Below, one piece after another: positions 1-9,693 of a stretch of 64,000 nt of DNA. The notes below the pieces were generated by a model, which saw nothing but the letters and a program-made list of their open reading frames with translations, was not told the origin of the DNA and searched no databases. A program made the translations under genes and the position numbers. The DNA is from Vandiemenella viatica (Eukaryota > Arthropoda > Insecta > Orthoptera > Morabidae), in assembly GCA_031002005.1 (NCBI GenBank), contig JARYHS010006964.1, positions 744,001-808,000 on the forward strand, given 5' to 3'. Position 1 is the first letter of the stretch. Each line of letters starts with the position of its first letter.

Positions 1-223
1 GGTAAGATAAATCAAGATTGTGGTTTATTTTTCTTTAAAAAACTGTGTATTTATATACAGAATAACAGTTTTATTATTTATAATAAAATGGAATACAAAT
101 GTTCACATCCATTTTTAATATTTTTATTAACCTTGCATACTATAAAGCAGTGGTTACAAAAATATACCACGTTGGTAGGTGGCATTTCCTCTTGGAAATG
201 GATCACCTGAGGCCACTTGTGAT

Positions 224-416
224 CTAAGTGGTTCTTACTTGTCGGTATACTGTGGGTAGCCGAGACCCAGCCTTGTTGTTACTGCTGTTGTTTGGTGTTA
301 TGTGGCCGTAGATTGGCTCCAACTCCTCGTAGAGGTGGCTTTGACCATCTGTTACTTCAATGTACTCTGCAGGTGGCATACGAGGTATAATCGGCAAAGG
401 AGAACCACGCCACGAT
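224..416 (-). CDS. Terminal exon of an LRR-type transmembrane protein: tyrosine-rich cytoplasmic tail
   Basis: This is a last coding exon read on the minus strand. A polypyrimidine-rich acceptor (tgttttacag) ends at 417 and the frame closes at TAG 224-226. The first base completes a split codon, so the exon enters in phase 2, and 63 residues follow. The peptide is hydrophilic and Pro/Asn-rich, with four YxxPhi motifs in order: YIEV, YEEL, YGHI and YRQV. YIEV and YEEL are separated by seven residues, the spacing of an ITAM. Candidate poly(A) signals (TTTATT on +) lie at 24, 69 and 121. Being the next recognisable minus-strand exon after the membrane-span exon at 12,553-12,913, it is inferred to be that receptor's tail. 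The phase does not fit a direct join, because that exon ends in phase 1, so at least one exon between them is unseen. It could instead belong to another gene. Confidence 0.5.
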
Positions 417-717
417 CTGTAAAACACATTATGTGACCATTAGTCATTAGACACAAAAATCTAAACGAAGGTTGATATCTATGGTTAGGTTTCGTAAATA
501 TTAACTTACTACTTATGTTTGTTATGTTCAAATCGTTTCAAGCAACTTGTACCAAATGAAAATGAAAATTACAACCTCACTATTGTCGTTTTCATTACTT
601 ATATAGAGGAGAAGTGTTGGTGATGTTAACAGAAGTGATACACATATTCTGCGCGATGCATATGCAACTTGTCTCGGTAACGCATTGTGTCCTTTATCAA
701 ATGACTTGTGTACTCAT

Positions 718-1691
718 TAGAGGTGGGCAAAGTGTCTCACTAAAAAGAGCGGCGCTCATTTGAATACTCTGTGAAAGAACTAATTATTTTCAATGGTTCA
801 CTAGCTCAGTTTTAAAAAAAGAGCGGCTATATACATTTTGAGTGTAGTATCGGTTCGTTTTGTTTACATTTATGCTGATTTCTTAGGTCAATCTCACATT
901 GCTTATTTTCATTTATTTCCGTATTTATTCTGAAACATTTTTGTTTCTTAAATACTACTGGATTACTTTCACGCAGAAAAGCCCTTTCAAAGCATCAGTG
1001 AAATATTGTTCGGATTGGTGGGAATATTTTAAGGATAGTTTGAGGATAGTTAGTTTTACATTAATTTATTTGCAGACACAAAGTGTAATTAAGTTTAAAG
1101 AAATTTTTGCTTTAAATCAATGAAGGTTTCTGTTCACACACAAAAAAAAAAAAAAAAAAAAAACTTTTTTGCCATTCAGCACCCTATTTCTTTTTTTAGA
1201 GCAAATGTTTCCACCTTTTGAAAATAATCTTTCACAAGGCAAGCTTGTAGTCGTTATACACAAAGAGAAGCGGAGCGGGACGTCAGATTCGAAAGAACTA
1301 GTTGCCCAGTGCCACTGCTCCGCGCTGTGCTGAGCGATGGAATCACAGAACGTCGCGAACGAACTAGCTCTTTCCGCGCTGAGCGCTGTAATCGGAGAAC
1401 GTCGCTATTCGCGAACGAACTAGCTCTTCTCGATCTATGGGATTTCTTAATTTTTTCAGAGCGGAGTGGATTAACAATAAAAAAACATGGGTCGGGCGAA
1501 AATGGCAAAGCCGATACCGACTTATTGTTGGCGCAGACTCAATTGAAGTTAAGTTCAATCGAAACCGACACACCACCGTCATTACGGCTTCCAAGAACAA
1601 CTATCGTTCGCTTTTAGTGAGCGACTGCTCACTCGCTCTTTCAAAAGAACTGTTCCAAAGAACTGGTTCACTCGTGAAAGACCCATCTCTA
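718..1691. mobile_element. hAT-like non-autonomous DNA transposon
   Basis: The left end reads TAGAGGTGGGCAAAG and the right end, reverse-complemented, TAGAGATGGGTCTTTC, matching the TAGAGRTGGG ends common in hAT elements. The flanks are gtactcat (710-717) and gtactgat (1692-1699), an 8-bp target duplication with one mismatch. Subterminal repeats of the type gaactagctctt and gaacgtcgc occur at 1,340-1,430. A 20+ base A run sits at 1,143. There is no transposase ORF; the short ORFs at 1,254-1,709 overlap on both strands and are shadows. The element lies in the inferred last intron of the LRR receptor gene. Confidence 0.62.
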
Positions 1692-1902
1692 GTACTGATC
1701 AGTGCATAAAGGCCATACAGCACAATCCCCCTCCGTCAAAGAAGAAGCTGTGATGTTGACAGTGCATGTCCTTGCCACTGGTGGATCGCTCCTCTAATGT
1801 GCCTTGCGACCTCTTGTTACAGCTTCCTGTCATGTGATTTTCATTTCTGTGATGTTCGGCCACCTAGTAGCTCACCTACACCCAGCAGTATAGTATATTA
1901 GC

Positions 1903-2324
1903 TGTTATGGTCAAGCCATGTCTGAGATTATAGGTTTGGCTCTTAGCCAAAAAAGTCTAACACGCCACAGCTAACGATTCGGAGGCCCAAAGCATTGCAA
2001 GGCGTTGTCGTCAGACATCGCTGCCTTCTAAGTTAGCGCTCGAAGCTCGTTTACATAAGGGATCATGCTCAGATGTGCCCGAGGAACAATCAGTTTGACA
2101 TTTCGAGTCTAGTCAGTCAGCAGTCGTTAGACATCTCAACTCGGCCTAGGAGATGATTGGCCCACCTCCGCAACCCTCTTCCATCACCAATGTAAGCATA
2201 TCATCCAGCAATAATCCGATATGGTCTATTGTAAGGAACTATCAAGTAACCTTCCTGTCCATGTTCGATTATCCTATGTGAGAACACTTGTAAATAAAAT
2301 TCTCTCTCATCACTGGTTCTAACA
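1903..2324 (+). repeat. Possible solo LTR of an unidentified retrotransposon
   Basis: The segment begins TGTTATGG and ends GGTTCTAACA, giving TGTTA/TAACA terminal inverted repeats typical of LTRs. An AATAAA lies at about 2,293, roughly 30 bases before the end. The flanks (tagc/tact) do not form a clean target duplication, so the borders are uncertain. No internal coding region is attached. Confidence 0.33.
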
Positions 2325-2477
2325 TACTCTGTCATAGTAATGTAAACCCTTCACTTGGTGATACCCATTTCGAATTCCATTAGTGTAGTATATAACTGGC
2401 TATCTTCCAGTCTCTGGACGTTAGCAAAGCGCGTCTTGCGGAGATAAATCACTATGGTTACCATACAGTCAGCGGGT

Positions 2478-3155
2478 TGTAATAGCCCTAATACCTGAAT
2501 TTTGAATAGCATTGTACTGTATGAAGTATTTGTAGTGAGCTAAAGTTTGCTTGAAAGTGATTTGATATGTTTATTTTGTAATTTCTTGTAAATCAGTGTA
2601 TATAGCCTTTGTTTTATGTAAGAAAATTGTTTAAAGTCAATTTAATATGTTTAAGAATCGAATGGTGCAGTAGAATTTCTTAAAAGTTTGTAATTCCATG
2701 TATCAATGTAAGTTACGATATCTACAGGACAATTTTCTACAGTTTGAGATGATTTCTGTAAATAATTTTGTATTTAAGTATCTCTAATTACTATTTCGGA
2801 TCATTTTTTAATGTTATTAATTAATTTTGTATCAATTCCGATTGTTTTTAATATGTTTGATTGTTTGAGTGATTGTTTATGATCGAGAAATATCGGGCGG
2901 ATGCCTTTGAAGAATTCTCGTAATTTCGATAGAAACTATATAAACAGATCGCCTGGACAGAGTATTCATTCAGTTAGTAAGTCAGTTTAGTTGACAGTAT
3001 TATCTTTGCAAGTGCATCTTTGGATTGTAACTGTGCTTGTGAATATCGCAGACTTGTTGATTTGATCAAAATAAACGAACATCAACACAACATTTCTTTT
3101 GATGGATTTTTTTAAATTAATTTATCAGTAATTAAACCACCCAAGAACCTTAATA
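2478..3155 (+). repeat. 5' LTR of the gypsy element
   Basis: This is a 678-bp LTR beginning TGTAATAGCC and ending CCTTAATA, so its ends are TG...TA rather than TG...CA. Its TATA box is at 2,936-2,945, an initiator-like TCATTCAGTT follows near 2,966, and AATAAA is at 3,070-3,075, giving U3, R and U5 in order. It is 52 bp longer than the 3' LTR because of a ~40-bp segment near 2,630-2,675 and a 12-bp repeat unit near 2,865. Otherwise the two LTRs differ at only a few sites. Confidence 0.95.
2936..2945 (+). promoter_or_regulatory. TATA box of the 5' LTR promoter
   Basis: CTATATAAAC lies about 25-30 bases upstream of TCATTCAGTT, which fits an arthropod initiator. The same block recurs in the 3' LTR at about 9,470-9,480. 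It is inferred to drive the genomic transcript of the element. Confidence 0.7.
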
Positions 3156-3173
3156 TGGCGACCGTGGACAGTG
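3156..3173 (+). other. Primer-binding site of the gypsy element
   Basis: TGGCGACCGTGGACAGTG starts directly after the 5' LTR. The TGGCGACCGTG core resembles the tRNA-Arg-complementary site known for mdg1/412-type gypsy elements. The assignment to tRNA-Arg is from memory of those elements, not from an alignment. Confidence 0.8.
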
Positions 3174-3655
3174 ACGAGAAGTTATTAACATCTGGGAGAT
3201 GTTAATCTTCTAAAAGAATCGACAGCAAATTACGACGAATTATCGGCAGTTTTACATCAAGTAGAGGTTACAAAAGCTGCCCGAGTTGGAGAATTTCGAC
3301 GGTCGAATTATTCGGCGATAACTTGGAGCAGAGTAAAACCAGTGACTAAACGCAGCAATCATCAGAGATTTTCCATCGGCGTCGGGAACCAGGAGAAATT
3401 TTCCGTCAGCAAGAGGGTTTTCTTTGGGCCTAGAAAATCGTCGTCGTCCAGCAGTGAAGTGTTTTGTGTGTGATTCAGTGTTGACCAGAGAAGAAAGTGC
3501 TGTTCAGTGCTGATAGCTGAAATTTAATGTGACGAAAAGTGTCTAAGTGATACAAAAGTAAGTACTGAATATTCAAATTTTGTTTTGTATGTTATTCTGT
3601 GGCAGATTAGCAAAATTTCGATCAAGATTTCTTTTAAAATTGATTTCATAACTAA

Positions 3656-5089
3656 TTGAAAATGGCTGATAGTCAGAATCTACAAGCATTTTTAGAATCT
3701 TTTGTAGCCAAATTTGACGCTAAATTTTCTGAATTTACAAATGAGTTAAAAAGTGATAATGATAACAAATTTTCTGAATTTAAAAATGAGTTAAATCTTG
3801 ACAACAAATTTTCTGAAATTAAGTCTCAGTTTTCCGAAATTGATGGCAAATTTGATAATAAATTTTCCAAATTTGATAGCAAATTTTCTGAAATTAATTC
3901 TCAGTTTGCTATAATCAATGATCAGTTTTCTCAACTGCAACAAAACAATGACAAAACATTCTCTGATTTGACTAAATGTTTTGATGTTAAAATCGCAGAG
4001 CAATTTCAGGGTTTTAGCTCTCAATTCAAGGAAGATATTAACAATTTAGACTCTAAATTGGGGAAGGTAGTAACAGAATGTAATGAGAGATTTGAAAAGG
4101 TTACAGAAATTTGCGAACAGAATAAGACTGAATGTGTAAATTTAATTTATAAAGAAGTCAGTGAAAATTGTGATAAGATGAGGGAGGAATATGTTCCTTT
4201 ATTCCAAGCTAATGATGTTAAAGCTAATGAGTTGAGACAGGAAGTGTTTGGTATAGGGAAAAATGTTAATGCATTGGTAAATCAACAGGAACAGTTAGCG
4301 CATGGATTAGAAAGTAATGAAAATCAGTTAGAAAAAAAGGTTACTGGGTTACAGGTTCAGTTAAGTCAGATTCCCTTAACAGGTAATCCAGTTATCAGTG
4401 CTGACATTAAGGAAGAATTTGAATTCTATGATGACAGTGGAAGACTTAACCCTATTGAGTTTATAGATAATTTTGAAAGATCAGACTATTTTAATTTGTT
4501 ACCCGACAATAAGAAAATTGCACTTGTGGGTAAACATCTAAAATCTTATGCTAGGGCATGGGGTAATAGACAAGCTAGGGAAGTGACTGACTACAAGCTA
4601 TTTAAAGAAAACTTTTTAAAACATTTTTGTTCGACAAGCAGGCAGATTCAGGAAAAGAGGGAATTAATGACTGGGAGGCCCTATAAACCTGGTAGGGAAA
4701 CTCAGCATGATTTTTTTCATAAATGTTGGATCCGTTGTAAGTACTTAGACCATCCTTATGGAGAGGAAGAATTCATTGATTTGATAGGAGCTAGGCTACC
4801 TCAGCAAACAAGAAATTTAATTGCCACTTTGGATGTAGTAAATGTAGATAGGGTTTCTGAATTGTTGAGACGCTTGGATGCCCAGGAGTCATTCAATGAA
4901 CAACATTACCACCATCAACACCATAGGAGGGGCAGCAGGAGTCCCCCTAGAAGGGGTAATGGTTCAAGGGATGGTAGATCTAGGGGATGGGTTCGTGATA
5001 ATTACTCAAGGAGGAATGATAATGGGGAAGTGAGAGAACAGAACCCTCAATCTGAAAGGGAGAGGCAGCATGGGGGGCAGGCAAACTAA
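3656..5089 (+). CDS. gag: gypsy Gag polyprotein
   Basis: This is an uninterrupted 477-codon frame starting after a leader of about 500 bases; a second ATG at 3,662 has equal claim as start. Residues ~1-230 are charged and predicted coiled coil, including a run of KFSEF/KFDxKFSE mini-repeats at residues ~20-90. Residues ~255-410 form the Gag-like helical region (FIDNFERSDYFNLLP onward) that builds the particle core. The last ~55 residues are His, Arg, Ser and Gly-rich with RS and RG dipeptides. No CCHC zinc knuckle is present, so RNA binding probably uses this basic tail. The frame ends at TAA 5,087-5,089, while pol lies in the -1 frame, open from 5,056. A ribosomal frameshift in this 34-base overlap is plausible. 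Confidence 0.9.
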   Translation: MKMADSQNLQAFLESFVAKFDAKFSEFTNELKSDNDNKFSEFKNELNLDNKFSEIKSQFSEIDGKFDNKFSKFDSKFSEINSQFAIINDQFSQLQQNNDKTFSDLTKCFDVKIAEQFQGFSSQFKEDINNLDSKLGKVVTECNERFEKVTEICEQNKTECVNLIYKEVSENCDKMREEYVPLFQANDVKANELRQEVFGIGKNVNALVNQQEQLAHGLESNENQLEKKVTGLQVQLSQIPLTGNPVISADIKEEFEFYDDSGRLNPIEFIDNFERSDYFNLLPDNKKIALVGKHLKSYARAWGNRQAREVTDYKLFKENFLKHFCSTSRQIQEKRELMTGRPYKPGRETQHDFFHKCWIRCKYLDHPYGEEEFIDLIGARLPQQTRNLIATLDVVNVDRVSELLRRLDAQESFNEQHYHHQHHRRGSRSPPRRGNGSRDGRSRGWVRDNYSRRNDNGEVREQNPQSERERQHGGQAN

Positions 5090-5100
5090 AGACCACCCCT

Positions 5101-6465
5101 GTGATGGGCCCCGCAGTGGTGGACAAGAAGGTGGGTCCAGGTACCAACTGCTATAGAGTTAATACCATTTTTATGAATAATCCCAGAGAAGATTTATTGG
5201 AAGAGGTAGAGGATAAGGATGAAGTCTTAGATAAAGTTCCCATAGTGCAAATTAATGCTTTTAATAAACAAATAGATGCTCTCATCGACACTGGGTCACA
5301 GGTTTCTTGCCTTGCTGAGGGATTATTTAATGAAATTGAAAGCACCAATCAAATTGAGGTGTTACCCGTTAGTAGTATGACAGTTATTACTGCTACTGGT
5401 TCTCGAAGTAAGAGAATTAAGTGGGAAATGTTGTTGGAAGGGTGTATGGGGACTGTAAATGTAGAAATACCCATGTATGTAGTCCCTAAGTTGAATGTTA
5501 ATTGCATTTTAGGCATGGATTGGCTTACAAAAGTAAGGGCTTTGGTAGACTGTGGAGAAGGTAACTTACGGATTAAATTAGACAGTGGGGAATACTGGGT
5601 TGATTTTGAGAAGACTGTTTGGAAAGGCATACAAGAAGTGGATCACGTGAAAGTTAAATATAAGAATGCTGGTGTAGCTCGAGTTTGTGACGAACTATTA
5701 CCACAGATTTGTGTAAATGTGTTAAGGCAGAGTAATGAGATTAATAGTCTGATTGAAGGTCAGGAGATGAGTGAAGGAAACGTTATTAATTACCCAAACA
5801 GTATGAAACTATTGCCGTCAGACCAACAAGAAACTCTGAAATGTCTAGTTGAAGAATATAGGGACGTATTTTCTGTCAAACCAGGTCTAATCAAAAATTA
5901 TGAGTGCAAGCTTACTGTAAAGTCTGAAGAGCCTTTCTTTATTAAGCCATATCCAATCCCTTTGACAAAAAGAGATGAAGTGATTAAGGAAATAAGTCGA
6001 ATGTTAGAGTGGGGGGTAATAGAGAGGTCAAGGAGTCCTTACAATAATCCCTTGGTGGTGGTAATAAAACCGGACAATTCTGTGCGACTAGTTCTTGATG
6101 CTCGCACATTAAACAAGCATTTAATAACAGAACGGGACCATCCTCCACCTATCAGTGAGTTGTTGCACAGGTTTAAAGGTAAAAGATATATTTCGTCTAT
6201 CGATCTGACTGCGTCCTATTGGCAAGTCCCCCTTTCAGAAGAATCCCGGAAATACACTGCCTTTCTATTTGATGGCCGTTGTTATAATTTTCGAGTGTTA
6301 CCATTTGGGTTAAATATTTCTGTGGCTACCTTTATTCGTGCTTTGGATAGTGTGTTAGGAAAGGAATTGCTTGAACAAGTAGAAATATACGTAGACGATA
6401 TTCTTATAATGTCAGAAACACTTGCGGAACATTGGGTGCTACTTAGAAAAGTTTTAGAAGCATAG
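5101..6465 (+). pseudogene. pol: gypsy pol, first part: protease and reverse transcriptase fingers/palm
   Basis: The ATG shown is only the first in frame; the frame is open from 5,056 and overlaps gag, so the natural product is probably a Gag-Pol fusion. An aspartic protease motif IDTGSQVSCL lies at residues ~62-71. The reverse transcriptase begins near residue 275; conserved blocks include VRLVLDARTLNKH (~328), SSIDLTASYWQVPL and the catalytic YVDD at ~430. The frame is cut by TAG at 6,463-6,465 just after YVDD, in a region where family members continue into the connection domain. More stops and a frame change follow before 6,509, so the product would be a truncated, inactive polymerase. Confidence 0.88.
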
Positions 6466-6508
6466 AGAAAGGAGGGGTATGACTATTAAGTGAAAGAAAT
6501 GTACATTT

Positions 6509-7546
6509 TTGCAAAAGGAGGTTGAATTTTTGGGCCATCGTATTACACCACAGGGGATCTTGCCTAGTAGTGATAAAATAAATGCCATTAAGAATTTTCC
6601 CCGACCTAGAGATAAGAAACAACTACAGAGTTTCTTTGGATTGTGTGAATACTATAGGAGATTTCTTCAGGGACAAGCTTTAAATAGTCCAGCTTTAAGA
6701 GAATTGGTTAAAACAAGTGTTAGGTGGGTGTGGTCCTCAGAATGTGAAAGAGATTTTCAAAAAATCAAAGATGACTTATGTAATTCCAATATCCTCTATT
6801 ATCCAGATTGGGATTTAGATTTTTGCCTTGCCGCAGATAGTTCTGACTACGGTTTAGGAGTTCATGTCTTCCAGGAAGCGGAAATCAATGGAGAACCGGA
6901 TTTTAGGACTATTGCCTTTGCCAGTAGAAAACTACAACCAGCTGAAACTAGATACACAATTACAGAAAGGGAGGCCTTATCTATTTTGTGGGGTTTGACT
7001 AAGTTTAGGTACCTACTGTTAGGTAGAAAAATTATTGTATATACAGACTATAAGGCTCTTTCATTTTTATTAGAATGTAAGTTAGTCCACAGTCAGTTAA
7101 CCCGTTGGGCATTGGTTCTACAGGAATATAATTTAGAGATTCGGTATAGACCTGCTAGTGAAAATCAAGTTGCAGATGCTTTGTCACGTCTACCGTTAGG
7201 TCTAGATTCCGAAAAGCGATGTCTAGGACCACAGACTGAGGTTAGAATTGCCTATCTAAAAGGAGTACCATATGAAACTGAGGTTAAGTATTCCTTGAGA
7301 CAAATCAAAGAGGAACAGGACAAAGATGTAGCTATAACAGAAGTAAAAACAAATCTTGATAGCCCAGAAACAGAGATAAGCTTCAGAAATATTATACTTT
7401 GCATGGGGGAGTATTGTTCAGAAGGACTAGTGAAGATGAAGATGGTTGGAAGTTATGGCTTCCAGAAAGTTTGGTTGAAAAAATTGTTTGGCATCACCAC
7501 TATAGTTATGGGCATTATGGGCCATCCAAGTGTTACCGAGTGTTAA
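6509..7546 (+). pseudogene. pol: gypsy pol, second part: RT thumb, RNase H and linker
   Basis: This frame differs from that of the upstream protease/RT part and begins at a TTG codon within pol, so it has no true start. It opens with the FLGHRITPQGI block of the reverse transcriptase. The RNase H region follows with LAADSSDYGLG, ITEREALSILWGL and YTDYKALSFL, then the ADALSR signature near 7,175. True homology to pol ends near 7,395; the last ~50 codons (to 7,546) are out of register with the integrase, which continues in another frame. A base missing near 7,390-7,400 would explain this. Confidence 0.86.
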
Positions 7547-8127
7547 GGGAAGATACATATTTCTATAATATGAGAAGGAAGATTTCCAAGCTATTAAATT
7601 CTTGTCAAGTTTGTCAAAGATCTAAAATAGATAGTGTTAAACGAGTGGGGAAAATGCAAAATATCATCCCAAGTAGCGTATTGGAATTAGTTTCTGCTGA
7701 TGTTCTTGGCCCGCTACCTATGTCTCGGGGAGGGGTGACCCAGGTTTTAGTTTTATTTGATGTTTTTTCCAAGTTCGTTAAACTTTACCCTGTAAAGAAG
7801 TCTACGGCTAAAATTTTGGTTAGAAAAGTGATTGATGAATATTGTCAGAAGGTAGGTAAACCACAGAGGGTGCTTTCGGACAATGCCCCGCAATTCACTA
7901 GTAGAGTGTGGATAGGAAAACTTGAACAAGAAGGGATAGAGGTTATACATACTTCTGCTTATCATCCAGCAGGAAATCCCGTAGAACGCCTAATGAGGGA
8001 AATAGGACGTTGGTTTAGGACATATTGTACAGACCAACACAGTAAGTGGGCATGTGAAGTAGAAAATTTTGAAAATGTAATTAACTCTATACCTAGTGAT
8101 ACAACTGAAATACCACCCATTGGCTGA
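7399..8127 (+). pseudogene. pol: gypsy pol, third part: integrase zinc-binding and catalytic core
   Basis: The frame carries the HHCC zinc-binding module (HHHYSYGHYG to CQVCQRSK) and the DDE core: D in SADVLGPLP, D in VLSDNAPQF and E in NPVERLMREI. These residues catalyse strand transfer into host DNA. The first residues match typical pre-integrase sequence (GGVLFRR), showing that the frame change with the upstream part lies at about 7,395. It stops at TGA 8,125-8,127 while the C-terminal integrase tail continues in a different frame, so a further single-base lesion is present near 8,115-8,130. Confidence 0.87.
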
Positions 8128-8495
8128 TGTTTAAGAAACCGGCTAACAGGTTAATTCGAGAATGTGTTAGTTTTCCAAATAGAAAGAGTTTCAACTATGA
8201 GGAAAAGGTAGCTTTAGCTCTTAAAAATTTAAAGGAGAAGGCAACAAGGAGAAAGAAAAAGCATGATGAAGGTCAGAAGTGTATAGAATATAAAGTGGGT
8301 GATTTGGTGTTAGTTGAAGTGCATAGTAAGTCATCAGCTTTGCGACAAGAGACTCGTAAGTTTAACCGTTTGTTTGAAGGCCCTTTCAGGATAGAGTCTA
8401 TACCAAGGAAAAACTCTTATGAGCTAATTGACCCTGAGAGTGGTAAATGTAAGGGTGTGTATAATGTTGAAGCCCTAAAACCCTTTTATGAATAA
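8127..8495 (+). pseudogene. pol: gypsy pol, last part: integrase C-terminal domain
   Basis: This 122-codon frame continues the integrase after a frame change. It contains the basic KATRRKKKHDEG segment, YKVGDLVLVEV and a GPF-type block (LFEGPFRIES), the counterpart of the GPY/F module known in Ty3/gypsy integrases, and ends LKPFYE at TAA 8,493-8,495. There is no separate start function. Downstream, 8,496-9,049 is non-coding and AT-rich and runs to the polypurine tract. Confidence 0.85.
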
Positions 8496-9049
8496 GTGGT
8501 CACTTATGAAATGTGCCACTATATGTGTAGATATCTAATTTTGTAAATAAGTTTGTAAATTGATGTATGTAAATAGTTTGTGTGAGTACTTAAGTTCAGA
8601 TGCAGATGTAATAATACTGAATGTGTAAGATGTAAACATTTCACGGTATAAAGCAATTTGTGACAGTTTTGTGCAGAAACTTTTGACATTTTCATGATGT
8701 TGTGACTTTCTACAGTGTGATGACAAGTTATCAGCTGTAAATTGTAAACAGACTGTTGTCGTAAAAAAGCAGACATCAAGTGTGTAATTTGGAGTGAAAA
8801 TAATTGTAACTTAAGGTAATAGCTTTGAACGTTTGTTGTGTAAAAACAGTAACTGAATAAAATGATTGGATCTGAAAAAAGACAATTATGGACTATGTCC
8901 AGATGTTGTATGAAGAATTGTATTTGTTCATTGTAAAAGTCATTATGGTTGATTGATTGTAATCTGTTCGTGTCTGCATTATGTGTACATTCAACCTGCT
9001 TAAATTCATGACGGATTCAATCAATTTTAACTGAGTAAAATTAAGTGAA

Positions 9050-9063
9050 TCCTGGGGAGGGGT
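9050..9063 (+). other. Polypurine tract
   Basis: A purine-rich stretch (GAATCCTGGGGAGGGGT, about 9,047-9,063) directly abuts the 3' LTR at 9,064. It is where plus-strand DNA synthesis primes in LTR elements. Confidence 0.85.
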
Positions 9064-9689
9064 TGTAACAGCCCTAATACCTGAATTTTGAATAGCATTG
9101 TACTGTATGAAGTATTTGTAGTGAGCTAAAGTTTGATTGAAAGTGATTTTATATGTTTATTTTGTAATTTCTTGTAAATCAGTGTATATAGCCTTTGTTT
9201 TATGTAAGAAAATATGTAGAATTTCTTAAAAGTTTGTAATTCCATGTATCAATGTAAGTTACGATATCTACAGGACAATTTTCTACAGTTTGAGATGATT
9301 TCTGTAAATAATTTTGTATTTAAGTATCTCTAATTACTATTTCGGATCATTTTGTAATGTTATTAATTAATTTTGTATCAATTCCGATTGTTTTTAATAT
9401 GTTTGATTGTTTATGATCGAGAAATATCGGGCGGATGCCTTTGAAGAATTCTCGTAATTTCGATAGAAACTATATAAACAGATCGCCTGGACAGAGTATT
9501 CATTCAGTTAGTAAGTCAGTTTAGTTGACAGTATTATCTTTGCAAGTGCATCTTTGGATTGTAACTGTGCTTGTGAATATCGCAGACTTGTTGATTTGAT
9601 CAAAATAAACGAACATCAACACAACATTTCTTTTGGTGGATTTTTTAAAATTAATTAATCAGTAATTAAACCACCCAAGAACCTTAATA
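9064..9689 (+). repeat. 3' LTR of the gypsy element
   Basis: This is a 626-bp copy of the 5' LTR, beginning TGTAACAGCC and ending CCTTAATA, followed by the GGGT target duplication. It lacks two segments of the 5' LTR (about 40 and 12 bp). AATAAA is at 9,604-9,609. Confidence 0.95.
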
Positions 9690-9693
9690 GGGT

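Larger units (their letters stand above)
2478..9689 (+). mobile_element. Ty3/gypsy LTR retrotransposon, complete in layout but with a broken pol
   Basis: Two direct repeats (2,478-3,155 and 9,064-9,689) bracket a gag-pol interior. A 4-bp target duplication GGGT (2,474-2,477 and 9,690-9,693) marks a normal integration. The order is 5' LTR, primer-binding site, about 500-base leader, gag, then pol as protease, reverse transcriptase, RNase H and integrase, followed by polypurine tract and 3' LTR. This domain order is that of Ty3/gypsy, and the primer site resembles the tRNA-Arg type known from the mdg1/412 group. The 554 bases between pol and the polypurine tract hold no envelope-like ORF. Gag is open, but pol has one in-frame stop region and at least three frame changes, so this copy cannot make pol alone. 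It sits in an inferred intron of the minus-strand LRR receptor gene. Confidence 0.95.

Noticed and set aside
8496..9049. Envelope gene of the gypsy element
   Set aside because: No ORF of suitable length or hydrophobic pattern between integrase and polypurine tract.
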